The position numbers and the translations under genes are program-made. Positions 29,801 through 40,448 of a stretch of DNA of 64,000 nucleotides are shown piece after piece; the stretch's first letter is position 1; each line of letters begins with the position of its first letter. The DNA is taken from positions 44,726,405-44,790,404 of the forward strand of contig NC_067312.1 in the NCBI RefSeq assembly GCF_020740795.1. Direction: 5' to 3'. The notes below the pieces were generated by a model. It worked only from the letters and a program-made list of their open reading frames with translations, was not told the origin of the DNA and made no database searches. Source of the stretch: Apus apus. Lineage: Eukaryota > Chordata > Aves > Apodiformes > Apodidae.

Positions 29801-32800
29801 GATTATGCAGCTTTGGAAGACCCCAATGCCAGGGGAGGTGACTATTCCTGAAGCAGCCTGTGACTCTGTGGGAAGCCTACGCTGGAGCAGCTCTGGACCT
29901 CGTGGGAAGGACTCATGAAGGAGAGGTTCACGGACGACTCTCTCCCATGGGAGTGACTCCATGGGGAAGCAGGGAAGGACTGTAAGGAATCCTTCTTCCT
30001 GAGAAGGACGGAGCAGCAGGAACCACCAGCCTGTGAACTGACTCTAAACCCCATCCCCTGTCCCCCTGTGCTGCTGGGGGGAAGGAGGGAGAGAAACAGA
30101 AAACAAAGTAATTTGGGCCCAGGAAGAAGGGAGGGGTGGGGTAACATATGCAAGCCCTGCTCTTTGTGTTGTCTGTGTCCTGTGCATGTTTGATTAGTGT
30201 GCAATTAAATTATTATTTTTCCCCAAGTTGAGTCTGTTTTGCCTGGTACCTGGGACCTTAATCAGTGAAGAACCCTCCTTGTCCTTTGTCCAGACTGTGG
30301 TTGAAGACACTGGGTACCCCTAGTATGCAGTTTATTTGAAACAAAACTGTCTGATGTACCTGGCAAGACAAAAGGAGAACTGCCCTGTACCAGAGCATGT
30401 AATATAAACATTAATGAAAGCCATTACTGCAATAAAACCAGTACCTTTCAAAACCTTCTGCCAAGGTTCGCTCTGATTTTTATGAACATCCTTCTATGCA
30501 TAGCATACATTTTTAACATATTACACTCCTCAGTCTAAACCTAATCCATAAATCAGTAGGTCTAGCAGTATATCTTCATTTTTTAAATAAAGATAAAGAG
30601 AAGTGGCTATAAACCAAAACAAATCCAGTTAAAAGTTACCAGAATATCACCCTTTGGTAACATGATTTAACTCTGAATGATCTTGCCCTTGTTTCTGTTG
30701 CCATAACCAGAACCATTTGAAGATGCTCTCAAGAACCAGCCATCTGAGGTTGCATTGAGGAAATCCACCTCCATGGGATGCAGCAGTCCTCTTTTATCCA
30801 GAGGAGCTGACTGGACTGTAGCTGAAGAGCTAAGTACAGAGCCATGGTATCAAGGAGAGATGAGCAGGAAAGATGCAGAACAGCTGTTAAAGAAATGCGG
30901 AGACTTCTTGGTGAGGAAGAGTACCACAAATCCTGGCTCCTATGTGCTGACAGGCCTGCATAATGGACAGGCCAAGCATCTTCTTCTGGTGGATCCAGAA
31001 GGAACTGTAAGTGCTGACTCATCAGTAATACAGGAGGTTTCTGACAGTACACATTTTCTCTAAATGTGTTTAATCTTCTTTACAGTTTATTCACAACTGA
31101 TCACAAGTACAGCCTCATTTCTAATATGCCATAACATCTCTAATTCTCTTCGCAATGTCTAGCAGAAGACCCATTCCATGATTTCTGCATGTTGCAGGCA
31201 GCCTTAAGTACTTGATTCACTGGCAAGGTCAAGCTTTGGCCACTGCAGTACAGTCTTAGTCAAAAGTGCATCTAAGCCACTTCTCTAGCCTTTCTACTGA
31301 GAAGCTGCTGGTGGCTGTCATAGTTTGACCAGCCTGGGTGTGGCAGTTTCCACATGACACCCCTGTCAGCCAGGATACAGACCAGACCCGCTGTGTTTTC
31401 TTGCACATAAGCACTGGAGAGAACTGGGGTAAAGCTGCTCCACCTCTGTGCTGTACAAGGACTCCCTTATGCTGACAAAGGCAGCCTCCCAGCAGCAGGA
31501 CAGAGAGGGCAAGAGAGCTCCAGTTTTCTGCAGTTGTCCCATGCTGCTTCTGGGCACGTTTTGTCTCCTCTGAGAGGATGAAAGCATTGCCACGTGATTT
31601 ATTCTTCACTCCTGATAGCTGAGAGTGGTCAACTCCTTTTCTTTTGTAAAAGATGCCTGTAGATGGCAAGTTCCAAAAGTAAATGTAACGTAAAGGCGTT
31701 GGCCTGTTGGCATCTGTTTCAGCTGATAAACCTGTGGCAGAATTATGCTGGTGTGAGGAATGTCCGTGGTGCTTATTGTGATCATATTTGCCACATGAGG
31801 GCAGTCAAAGAATGAGTTTGCACTTTCTAAGTGGCAGCTGCCTGCTGCTGGGATTGACTGGTACTCTAGCCTGGAGCCTGACCCTGCGCCTCTGGGGCAC
31901 GGTCTCCTTCGCCAAACTTTCGCCAGCAGTTTTGTGAATCCTGCAGCAGGGCCTCCTAATTCTCCCTCCTACATAAACCCACCAATAGAAAATACTGCTG
32001 TGTGACATCCTGAGTGCAGGGAGGCTGTGTCTCACTGACTGCACTGCTACTCTGCTGACTGGCATGGAGTACTTAGGCATGGTTATGACTCCTAGGACAT
32101 TTTCCTCCTGCAAAGAATGGAGGCCCTTCATCTTTTCTGCACTGCCTCTAAGACCAGCACTAGTTTGCTGTTCGTCTTCTGTAGGGACCTGTTCATTCCC
32201 TACACCTATCCTCTCCCTCAGGAGCCTACCTGTGATGTGACATCATGGCCCAAATATCTCTGAAGCTCCTCCCTTAGGAGGCATCACTTGAGAAGAACAG
32301 CTTTTCTGCACTTTATTTAGGTTAGCTGTGCTGTCTGTACGATTTGTGGGATCCTGGCACATCTATTGAGCAGCCCTATTTGTGACTTGCCAGAGCAGAG
32401 AATTGTCAATGAAATGCCAGTGTGTGCCCAGCCACAGCAGAATTCTGGTGGCTTGCATCTCTTCTGCGTGGCCTCAGCATAATTATTTGTAAGACCCAAT
32501 TCACACAAAAGCTGCCTGAAAATTCATTTCACACATAAATTACCAGTGACACATTACAGCTTTTAATGGCATATTTTCAGGGCAGAGTTAAGTGTGCAGT
32601 GCTTCTGATCTCTTCCAGCTAACCAAAAAAACCCTAAATACGTTTCTAGTTCAGGTAAGGGATGCTTCAAATGATTACTGCAGGATTTTTGCTGGATTTA
32701 GAGTTAGGGCTTGAACTCTGGTGATGGCAGGGCATATTGCTTATGGTGGGAAAAATCTCATCTGAGTTAAATGTGCTGAAAATTTATTGATAAAGACATA

Positions 32801-34184
32801 TATCTTTTAATTATAAAAATTCAGCTTTGAATAATCACAGGAAGTCTTGTTTCAAAGTGGTATATTTCAGAAATCATGAGACCCTGTTGTTTTTGTTCAG
32901 TGACACAGCTACATGTGAACTGAGCAGATAGCACCATTTGCCACCAAAATTCTTAGTTTCTTTTCTTAATCTGTGCTAAGTTTCTAGCAGTTTAATCAGA
33001 ATGCCAGTCTTAGTGATGAAGACCAAAATAATTCAAGCAAGGTGCCCATCACAACATAAGCTAGCTTTGGCAAGTTTTAACAAAAGTTGTTCTTTCTGTC
33101 TCAGAAAAGTTCATGGAAAACAGATGATGTGCCTCACTTCAGAGCAGTGTTGACTGGGTTTTGCTTGAGGTGGTGCAGAGCCATCCCAATACAAAACTCT
33201 ACTGCAGCATGACATTTGCCTGAGAGGACCTCTGCTCTGCCTGTGGAAGCTGTACACGTAACTCATTTTAAACATGGGAATGAAATTTTTTTGAAGGTGT
33301 GGTTAAATAATTAAAGTGTGGTTTATTTGTTTTTTTTTTAAATATAGATTACGTTTTGGCCTGTCCTCATCATTTCAACTGTTTTACCTTGCAAGAACAG
33401 TTTCCTCTTATCATGGGTGTAATAATTGACTTAGAAGGATGCTGGTGCAGAGGGCTAATAAATGGGCTAGAAAAATGATGTTCCCTACCCTGCCATGTTT
33501 CAGTTTCAAAGGCATAGGCATGCACCATGCAGCACAGAATAAACCCAAGCCAAGCACACGTGGTGGCTGGATCACTTTTCGGGAAGGAGTTTTCCAGTGT
33601 CTGAAGAAGGTTTTTCATAAGGAAAGCACAAACGTGCTCAGGTGCTGAGAGAAGAGTTTGTTTCTGGCATCTCTGAAGGGACAGTTCTTTCTAATGAAAG
33701 TGGTGAAAACACTTAAAAGAAGCAGGTGATCTCTTGAAGAAATTTTGATCTAAAAATCTGATTTATAGTAAACCAAATATTGTACAGAAAATTTTCATGC
33801 AAACTTGTTCAGAAAGAGTAAAAGCAGTAGATTACCCCATAGGTAGCATGCAAAATACCTCTTTGGCAAGAAGAGATGGAATAAGAGAGAAAACAAGAAA
33901 ATCTCCAGAAATGCCAGATTTCCACTGTGTTTTTCATGGGAGAGGGATCAGTCTCTAAAACATGATTGTGTCGTTTTATTCTTAGACAAGTTCAGCGCGA
34001 AGTTAAGAAAAAGTATTTTGCTCTTTAATCTATCTTCTTGCATCCTTTTTTGAAGGTTCGTACAAAAGATCGTGTCTTTGACAGCATAAGTCATCTCATC
34101 AATCATCATCTTGAGAATAACTTACCTATAGTTTCTTCCGGAAGTGAACTCTGCCTGCAGCAGCCTGCTGAGAGGAAACACTGA
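11829..34184 (+). CDS. SHC3: SHC3 (SHC adaptor protein 3), 3' ten coding exons, 5' end outside window
   Basis: SHC3 is a cytoplasmic adaptor, mainly neuronal, that binds phosphotyrosine receptors through PTB and SH2 domains and recruits Grb2 through phosphorylated tyrosines in the CH1 linker. Ten exons (11829-11892, 13763-13882, 16926-16979, 21077-21128, 24883-25009, 25563-25716, 26707-26803, 27700-27894, 30711-31006, 34056-34184) join in frame with GT-AG borders to 428 residues and a stop. Counting from the first whole codon at 11830, residues 1 to about 140 are the C-terminal half of the PTB domain, about 141-330 the CH1 linker, and 333 to about 423 the SH2 domain with FLVRKS (Arg356). SHC3 is preferred over SHC1, SHC2 and SHC4 because [28 protein letters not shown] and WYQGEMSRK match the SHC3 pattern I know. 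The N-terminal half of the PTB and the start codon lie upstream of the window. No frameshift or internal stop was found. Confidence 0.97.
11893..13762 (+). other. SHC3: SHC3 intron
   Basis: Bounded by gtattt and cacag. No other feature recognised. Confidence 0.9.
13763..13882 (+). CDS. SHC3: SHC3 exon: PTB segment [20 protein letters not shown]...
   Basis: A strong pyrimidine tract and cacag acceptor precede 40 whole codons, and the exon ends in CAG before gtaagt, phase 0 at both ends. The peptide contains [16 protein letters not shown] and [15 protein letters not shown], core beta strands of the SHC PTB fold. Confidence 0.96.
13883..16925 (+). other. SHC3: SHC3 intron
   Basis: Holds the G-rich tract at 15431 and otherwise nothing recognisable. 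A 108-codon open frame at 15009-15335 has no family resemblance. Confidence 0.9.
15431..15481 (+). repeat. G-rich tract, possible G-quadruplex
   Basis: Several runs of three to five G (gggaggg, ggggtgg, ggggtggggg, gtgggg) occur within about 50 bases, on the sense strand of an SHC3 intron. Confidence 0.6.
16926..16979 (+). CDS. SHC3: SHC3 exon: PTB segment [18 protein letters not shown]
   Basis: The exon has 18 whole codons between a tacag acceptor and a gtaagc donor. It is one of the most conserved SHC PTB stretches ([15 protein letters not shown]). The last residue is Gln (CAG), where the mammalian SHC proteins I recall have Pro (GGDPDT). The change sits at the exon edge and creates the preferred CAG/GT exon end. 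Confidence 0.95.
16980..21076 (+). other. SHC3: SHC3 intron
   Basis: Nothing recognisable beyond unique AT-rich sequence. Confidence 0.9.
21077..21128 (+). CDS. SHC3: SHC3 exon: PTB segment [17 protein letters not shown]
   Basis: The 52-bp exon follows a tttgacag acceptor and ends in a split codon (G/CT, Ala) before gtaagt. [13 protein letters not shown] is a hallmark of the SHC PTB domain. Confidence 0.96.
21129..24882 (+). other. SHC3: SHC3 intron
   Basis: Begins with gtaagt and has a CAAA repeat at 21223. Otherwise unique sequence with no exon seen. Confidence 0.9.
21223..21250. repeat. (CAAA)n simple repeat
   Basis: CAAA units grading into CAA units, about 95 bases after the donor of the 21077-21128 SHC3 exon. 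Confidence 0.8.
24883..25009 (+). CDS. SHC3: SHC3 exon: PTB C-terminal helix [20 protein letters not shown]...
   Basis: The 127-bp exon lies between a tttcatttag acceptor and a gtgagt donor. It completes the split Ala codon, carries 41 whole codons and ends with the first two bases of an Arg codon. [20 protein letters not shown] and [18 protein letters not shown] form the C-terminal PTB helix and the start of the linker. Confidence 0.96.
25010..25562 (+). other. SHC3: SHC3 intron
   Basis: Short intron with gtgagt donor and tcttacag acceptor. It contains an imperfect local duplication (aatggtgttta twice near 25293). Confidence 0.9.
25563..25716 (+). CDS. SHC3: SHC3 exon: start of CH1 linker with twin-tyrosine motif YYKNIP
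   Basis: The 154-bp exon runs from a tcttacag acceptor to a gtcagt donor and opens with [20 protein letters not shown]. The twin tyrosines at 25621-25626 are followed by Lys-Asn-Ile-Pro. In SHC1 and human SHC3 the corresponding motif is YYN, where the first Tyr forms the Grb2 pYxN site. Here Asn is moved one position along, so the second Tyr forms the YxN (Tyr-Lys-Asn). The remainder is acidic and proline-rich ([15 protein letters not shown]). Confidence 0.95.
25717..26706 (+). other. SHC3: SHC3 intron
   Basis: gtcagt donor; the acceptor region carries two AGs seven bases apart. Confidence 0.88.
26707..26803 (+). CDS. SHC3: SHC3 exon: CH1 linker, [20 protein letters not shown]...
   Basis: The phase-0 start requires the ttctag acceptor at 26701-26706. 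A second AG (tctgcag) seven bases further would break the frame. The exon has 32 codons plus one base before gtaagt. The EQ-YYQ..HLG and EDW residues match the weakly conserved SHC3 linker. The call rests mainly on phase and order, with partial family similarity. Confidence 0.88.
26804..27699 (+). other. SHC3: SHC3 intron
   Basis: Nothing recognisable except the A run just before the acceptor. Confidence 0.9.
27700..27894 (+). CDS. SHC3: SHC3 exon: CH1 linker with YVNT Grb2 site and DLFDM motif
   Basis: The 195-bp exon follows attttctag and ends inside a Lys codon before gtgagt. It contains PTYVNTQH; Tyr codon 27768-27770 is the counterpart of SHC1 Tyr317, a pYxN Grb2 site. It ends with GTDLFDM, the first half of the adaptin-binding DLFDMKPFEDAL motif completed in the next exon. 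A 12-A run at 27673-27684 lies just upstream of the acceptor. Confidence 0.95.
27895..30710 (+). other. SHC3: SHC3 intron carrying the LTR
   Basis: Contains the ERV-type LTR (about 29388-30320) and a 9-G run at 28747-28755. The LTR ends about 390 bases before the SH2 exon. Confidence 0.9.
29388..30320 (+). mobile_element. Endogenous retrovirus LTR (ERVL-like), about 0.9 kb
   Basis: A GC-richer block inside an SHC3 intron opens with tgttctggtttggtttgg and ttttttggtagcagggga. It passes through a purine-rich middle and ends with an AT-rich attaaattattatttttcc followed by ccaagttgagtctgttttgc. That end is familiar from avian ERVL LTR 3' parts. There is no coding frame and no second LTR nearby, so it is a solo LTR or a truncated copy. 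Exact ends and target duplication were not resolved. It runs in the same orientation as SHC3, if the AT-rich polyadenylation-like part marks its 3' side. Confidence 0.7.
30711..31006 (+). CDS. SHC3: SHC3 exon: end of CH1 and most of SH2 domain
   Basis: The 296-bp exon starts after ataaccag and ends at Thr (ACT) before gtaagt. It opens with KPFEDALK, passes through a serine-rich stretch, and enters the SH2 domain at [34 protein letters not shown] contains the phosphotyrosine-binding Arg at 30914-30916. It continues [15 protein letters not shown]. Confidence 0.97.
31007..34055 (+). other. SHC3: Last SHC3 intron
   Basis: Unique sequence, GC-richer around 31250-32300. No exon or repeat family recognised. 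Confidence 0.9.
34056..34184 (+). CDS. SHC3: SHC3 last coding exon: SH2 C-terminus and stop
   Basis: The exon has 42 codons and a TGA stop at 34182-34184, entered through a ttttttgaag acceptor. [18 protein letters not shown] and [14 protein letters not shown] end the protein as in other SHC family members, so the C-terminus is complete. Confidence 0.97.
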   Translation, partial: VRTKDRVFDSISHLINHHLENNLPIVSSGSELCLQQPAERKH

Positions 34185-35850
34185 CTCCAGACAATTATTT
34201 TAGTTTTTGTAACCTGCAAGCTATAACTGGTAGAAATTATGGATCTGAAAAAAATACATACATTAAAAAAAGTGGCATATGTACATGTATTTCACCACTG
34301 TGTTTTCTTTAGATTTAAGAAACCCCATTTCACACAGTACACTTGAAAATTCTCAGTGCTTTATGTAGAAATGACGTCACAGCAGAAGGCTTTCTTAAAA
34401 AGTAATTTCAATAAAATTATTCAGATTTTCTAGTGTGAATATCGATAGAGTATATATACACACATTACATATATAAATACAGTATATATATTTTTCAGGT
34501 CAGTCTGTGGATAGCATAGAACTGTCTTCTGTGCCATGTGTTTTTACCAGAAGAAAAATACCAATTGTGATTATTAAGATAAAAATAGAATTCAGCAGTC
34601 TCAATTTCTTGAGAAAATGAATATTTGTAATTTTACTTTTGACTTTACCTAAGAAGCACAACTTTGGGGATAACAGGTGGATCATATGGTTAACCATGTA
34701 AGAAGTCTGCATTCAGCAACTAGTATTCCAACTCAGAAATATAGCATAAAATAATTTTAAAAAGCATTATTCAGTGTCACTGATATCAAAAGCATTTTAT
34801 CTTTCTGATGTCAACTTTGAAGTCTTATATGATACTAAAAAGATTTATACCTTGCTTTAACAATGATTTGGTGTACTGTGTACAAAGTGTCTACATTTGA
34901 TTTTTCTAACAATAATGTAACAATATTCTGCAACTTTAATTTATTAATTTGAGTTCCTAGGTTATTAATGAGTAGTTCTCTGCTAAGGGGAAGATCTTGG
35001 TGTCCTTGACTACCAGTTTGCAATGAGATGTTACATACTGATTAGGCAATTCAAATATTTTATGTTGAATGGGTTTACTGCAAGATGTATGTGGCTGTTC
35101 AAAGACATATTTGAAAAATCTTTTCTTTGTATAAGCAGTGAAAACTCTCATGACTCAGTGGTTAGTTTTGCAAGTGATGCCATTTGCATTTACCTACCAA
35201 AACATAACGTGACTCTGGCCTTCAGCAAGTGATGGGTATTGCAAGTATATTGCTTTTCTCTAAATATCAAGTTGAAAAATACACATATACTAAAAATGCA
35301 TTTCTGGCAGAAATGTGCTTGGATTTTGGTAGTGGGAAACATTTTAAGAGAAATTTGTACTATTCTATCAAGCTTATCAAAAGACAAATTCAATTGACAC
35401 AATTCCTGTAAAGACAGTTTGTGCTAGAGTCAGGATATAGCCATCAAGCGTTCCAAGGTCTTCTCTAGCGTTAGTATCTCAAATAAAATCTTCAGACTTG
35501 ATTCACGAAGGCCAAGATTCAGCAGGGTAAGCCTAGGTTGAGCATCTACCTACCTTGAACTAGTCAATACTTAAATCTACTTAAAATTAGAATTGGCTTT
35601 AAGAATTTGCTAAGTTTAAAGATTTGTCAAACAACAACCAAACTGAAGGACTTAGGAATTCACTTAGAATACATTCAGGTAGGATCAGTATATTAAACAT
35701 CTGGAACCATGTTCTTGTACTTTCTGCATTGAAATATGGTGAGGTTGCAATGTTGAAAGTTTGGTTTTGGTTGATCTCAAGAACGGAAAAGATTGAGGTA
35801 CCTAAAACTAATAATGTTATCTGTGCAATAAAATAACTTAATTCTGTAAT
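34185..35850 (+). other. SHC3: Probable SHC3 3' untranslated region (extent uncertain)
   Basis: AT-rich sequence follows the SHC3 stop. AATAAA hexamers on the plus strand occur at 34410-34415, 35482-35487 and 35827-35832, and any could serve as a polyadenylation signal. I cannot tell which is used. Confidence 0.4.
34451..34491. repeat. TA-rich alternating tract
   Basis: Alternating TATATATA, ACACA and TATATATA blocks lie 36 bases after the first SHC3 polyadenylation hexamer. This is a simple repeat. Confidence 0.75.
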
Positions 35851-37157
35851 CCAGACATTCAAAAGCCAAACTAAGATATTAGTGAACCAAATGCTTGTAA
35901 TTAATTTTATAGCAGATTAGTTGATATTTCTAGGTCTGGGTGGGAGCTGAGAACAAAGAAAAAAAAATAAATGCTGGATTGCAACCAAAATTAGTACAGC
36001 TCTGAGGTTAATGGAATTCTTAAAATGTGTGTTGTCCTTTCACCAGGTGGGAAATTGCAAGAAAATCTTATACCCCAATGCAGTATCTTTCAAACTTACT
36101 CCATGTAAGAGCATGCATGTCTCACCATATTCCAGTTTGAAGTATCTCAGTTGCCACTTTTTTTGTAATATATAACATTTTCATTCCATTCTCCCACCTC
36201 CCTACAGTCCTGGAAAGTTTTTTGTGTGGTATCACTCACTGTAAGAGAAGTCCTCTTTTATGCTTTGAATGCTGTATACCACTTTAGTAAGACCCAGGTG
36301 CCTAACTACCTGAGGTGCCTTCAGAAATCTCACCTGCTGCCTATGTCTGTTTTGGATTCCTAAATACCCTGTCAGTGTACGTGTGGAAAAATCAGACAAG
36401 ATATGGGTGTATGAATGAAGGCATTAAACATACACTGAAATAAGCATCTAAATTTTACCATTGTCCTAGATGTAGCTTTAATAACTTAGCAGGAAAATGT
36501 TTTAGAAATTAAAGCAAGTGGCAAGGAGACACAAAATGAAACAGCTTAGCAGAAATACTAAATTCCTACATTTCACAAAGTCTGCCTCCAGGAAAATATG
36601 TCTACTTTAAGTTGATCCGCCACCACAAGCAATTTGCCTATCTCAGTGTGTCCATTGATGATACAAAGTTTCCACATAACTTGATCAGACACAGTTTGGT
36701 CCCAGGTAGTGGTAGTGCATTTGGGCTGCAACAATGCTCTGCTGCCACAGTAGGCCAGCAGATTCTGTCTGTCCAGGTATGATGAACCAGAGGCTTTTCT
36801 AAGTTACCGGGAAACAAATTATCTCAAAGCTGTCCAGACGAATGGGCATGTGGACCAACCAATGCTCTTTTTATGGAACCTGCCATTGCTTTTGTCACTT
36901 ATTCTAGTAGATGTGGCTTTGCCTTATATGAAAATGCTATAAAAACTGTATAGTCATTCAGATAGCAGTTCCAAATGTGTTCTGTTTAGAGTCAAAGACC
37001 GTTTTACACTGAGCTCAACCACATCAAATTGAACCTGCTATAGAGGCAGGGCTCATTTCTGTGAGGAGTTAACACTGCCAGCAAATTAAGAGATGTAGAA
37101 ATTACAAGATGGGATTAAATAGTGCGTGATTGGCTGAAATCAATCAAGGATTGGCTG
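35851..37157. other. Intergenic, nothing recognised
   Basis: AT-rich DNA downstream of SHC3. Confidence 0.6.
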
Positions 37158-37357
37158 AGGGTGGTGAAACACTGGAACAGGTTGCCCAGACAGGTGGTAG
37201 ATGCCCCATCCCTGGAAAATTCAAGGTCAAATTGAATGGAGATCTGAGCAACCTGATCTACTTGAATATGTCCCTGCTCACTGCAGGGGGTGTTGGACTA
37301 GATGACCCTTAAAGCTCACTTCCAACCCAAATGTTTCTATTTCTATGATTCTATGAA
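37158..37357 (+). mobile_element. CR1 LINE 3' fragment
   Basis: It runs from gaaacactggaacaggttgc through ggagatctgagcaacctgat and cactgcagggggtgttggac to the 3' terminal repeats ttctatgattctatg. This is typical of the common avian CR1 3' end, 5'-truncated. Confidence 0.9.
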
Positions 37358-39089
37358 AACCAGAAATCTGACAGTGTAATAATCTGAGCCTTTTAATGGT
37401 TGGCTTTGGTTTTGAGTCCCCTCATCTTTTTTTTTATCCTCTTCTTTTCAGTCCTAAGGACTAGACACTTGCTGGTGATGTAATTCAGTTCCACAACTTC
37501 AAGAACTGGGATCTTACTGAAAGAACAAATTTACTAGATTAAATAGAAATCACTGAGATTACACAATGTTATGGTATCCTTTGATATTTTTTCAGGGGAT
37601 AGGTTAGAAGTCAGAATTGAAACTAAGTATCCTGCAAGACTGTCTACATTGATTTTGGCTCTTATTTGATTATCAGATTTGATTCTATTTGTGTTGCAAC
37701 TATGTGAAATTTTTGACAATGAAAATGCATTTGCTTCCTTTAAACAAAGAACTTTCAAAAGTGAACCAAATGCTTCTCATTAGTTTTGTTGCAAATCTAG
37801 AGTAATAGGACAATAAAATTTTCCAGTGATAGAATGGGCATTGAGGTACAGTCATGTTCCCAAGCTTTCAGTTCTTTCAGATGCTTCAGAAAATGTGATT
37901 TGAAAACTGAATTACATCCTAACTTGATGTTTTCTCATTGTGTGAACTCCCAGGTTCCCTTCCCTAATGCAAGAAAAGGACATTCAAGTTGGCCATGGCT
38001 GGCTGATGACCATAGGAGAGGCATTTTCCACGGCTCACTGCCAGCATCTCTGCCCAGAGCTTTGCACACAGTGAGGATAGAAGGTTATACAGTAGCTGCC
38101 CTCCGCATTCTACAGGGTTCACAATGGAAGGTAGCACTGGTTCTGCCAAACCTATCTCTCACATGTTTCAATACAAGCCTGAACAAAGGATATAGTCCTG
38201 GAACCAGGATTTGAGTGCAATATGTGTACTGACAGTGGAAGAAAACGTTTACTAACAGCCTGGTAAGTGTCACCTGTCCGCACTAAATTTTCTGTATCCT
38301 GGGTTCATTCTTTTTCTCCTCTGTGGAATAATGTGCTCATGTTTCTTATCATGGTCTTCAGGCATCATGCTGTGAGGTAAGATGAGGAGAATTTATAAAA
38401 TTTACACTGCAGTGTGATAGGTGCTGGCACATCAAGTGCCATATGCCAGCTACAATGTGTTCATAGCAGCATTAATGCATATTTAGATATTTGTAAGTAG
38501 CAAATGCTTCACTTGAAAACTACCCAAGTTTTGCAGCCTCCAAGAAATGCACAGTTCTAAAGTTAAAAGTCTAGAACTTGTGCATGTTGTGACAACATCA
38601 TTCAAGCCTTTGTTCTTAGGGTCCAATGTTTATTTCAAGCAAGTGGCAGAACGAATAATCTATATTAAGTGAACTAATCTATATTAAGTGAACCATATTT
38701 GCATAAACAAAGTCTAAGCTGAAGTAACAGACACACCTCCCTTTTTATCTTCCATACATTTTCAAAAATATGCCTGTAAAAAATCCAAATCCAAATTTAC
38801 CTTAGTGTACTGTCAATAATATTTTGTTTTGCTTGGTCTTTTGACCCAAACCTAAGGTTCTACTCTCCACAAACCTATGCTTGCTAAAAGCTGTCAGGAT
38901 ATGTGCTAGTGCCCACTAAAAGCTCTGTGCTCAGCTCTACTTACCTATTCACTTGCACTCAGTGTCTGTGGACTTTGTTCATATGTCCATTGGTTGCAGC
39001 TGGAATGAGGGCAGACCCATGGAAAAGATAACATGGACGTACAATTTGCCTGCAGTAAACCAGAGTCTTGCACGGGGAGCGAAAAGCTG
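37358..39089. other. Intergenic, no gene recognised
   Basis: Holds the 19-bp tandem duplication at 38656. A 126-codon open frame at 37834-38214 has no family resemblance. Confidence 0.6.
38656..38693 (+). repeat. Perfect 19-bp tandem duplication
   Basis: The unit taatctatattaagtgaac occurs twice, head to tail, without mismatch in intergenic DNA. Confidence 0.9.
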
Positions 39090-40448
39090 TATTGGAATGG
39101 GAACTGGTAACTACAGACTGGTCAGCCTCACCTCCATCCCTGGAAAACTGGTGGAACAACTTATCCTCAGTGCTGTTCCTAGGCATATTAAGATAAGAGG
39201 GTCATTAGGAGCAGTCAACATGGTTTTATGAAGGGGAAGTCATGTTTAACCAACCTGATAGCCTTTTATGAGGACATAACCAGGTGGATATATGATGGTA
39301 GAGCAGTGGATGTGGCTTATCTTAATTTCAGTAAAACATTTGACACGCATCCTTGTAGCTAAACTAAGGAAGTGTGGTCTGGATGATTGGGTTGTGAGGT
39401 GAATTGGGAATTTGGTTGAAGGAAAGAAATTACAGAGTTGTGATCAATGGGACAGAGTCTAGTTGAAGGCCTGTATATAGTGGAGTCCCTCAGGGGTTGG
39501 TACTGGGGCCAGTACTATTTGATATAATCATCAACAACCTGGATGGGGATCAGAGTGTGCTCTCAGCAAGTTTGCTGATGACACAAAACTGGGAGGAGTG
39601 GCTGACACACCAGAAGGCTGTGCTGCCATTCAGCAAGACCTGGACAGGCTGGAGAGTTGGACAGGGAGAAATTCAATTAAATACAACAAGGGCAAGTGCA
39701 GAGTCTTGCATCTGGGGAAGAACAGCCCCATGTACCAGTACAGGCTGGGGACTGACCTGCTGGAGAGCAGTGAAGGAGAAAGGGACCTAGGGGTCCTGGT
39801 GGACAGGAGGATGGCCATGAGCCAGCAATGTGCCCTTGTGGCCAAGAAGGCCAATGGCATCCTGGGATGTATTATGAGGAGTGTGGTTAGAAGGTCAAGG
39901 GAGGTTCTCTTCCCCTTCTACTCTGCCCTGGTGGGGCCACATCTGGAATATTGTGTCCAGTTCTGAGCCACTCAGTTCAAGAAGGACAGGGAACTGCTTG
40001 AAAGAGTCCAGTGCAGAGCCACAAAGAGATTAAGGGAGTGGAACATCTCCCTTATGAGGAAAGGCTGAGGGAGCTGAATGTCTTTGCTTGGAGGAGACTG
40101 AGGGGAGACTTCATCAATGTTTACCAATACCTAAAGGGTGAGTGTCAGGAGGACGGAGCCAGGCTCTTTTCAGTGATGTCCAATGATAGGATGAGGGGCA
40201 ATGGGTGCAAACTGGAGCATAGGAGGTTCCACAAAAACATGAGGAAACCTTTTTTCTCTGAGAGTGACAGAGCACTGAACAGGCTGCCCAGAATGGTTGT
40301 GGAGTCTCCTTCTCTGCAGACATTCAAAACCTGCCTGGACACATTCCTGTGTAACCTACTCTAAGGAATCCTGCTCTGGCAGGGGACTAGATTATCTTTT
40401 GAGGTCACTTCAAACCCCTAACATTCTGTGTTTCTGTGTGATTCTTTG
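39090..40448 (+). mobile_element. CR1 LINE, 5'-truncated, with broken reverse transcriptase frame
   Basis: This is the longest repeat in the window. Fragments of CR1 ORF2 read in order across frames. They are GNYRLVSLTSIPGKLVEQ near 39100; VAYLNFSKTFD near 39320; the GVPQG-like GLVLGPVLF block near 39500; the catalytic FADD at 39571-39582; [42 protein letters not shown]; and a C-terminal [20 protein letters not shown] block ending CNLL near 40360. The 3' end has attctgtg-like repeats (40418-40448). Frameshifts and stops break the frame, so it is a dead copy. Confidence 0.92.
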
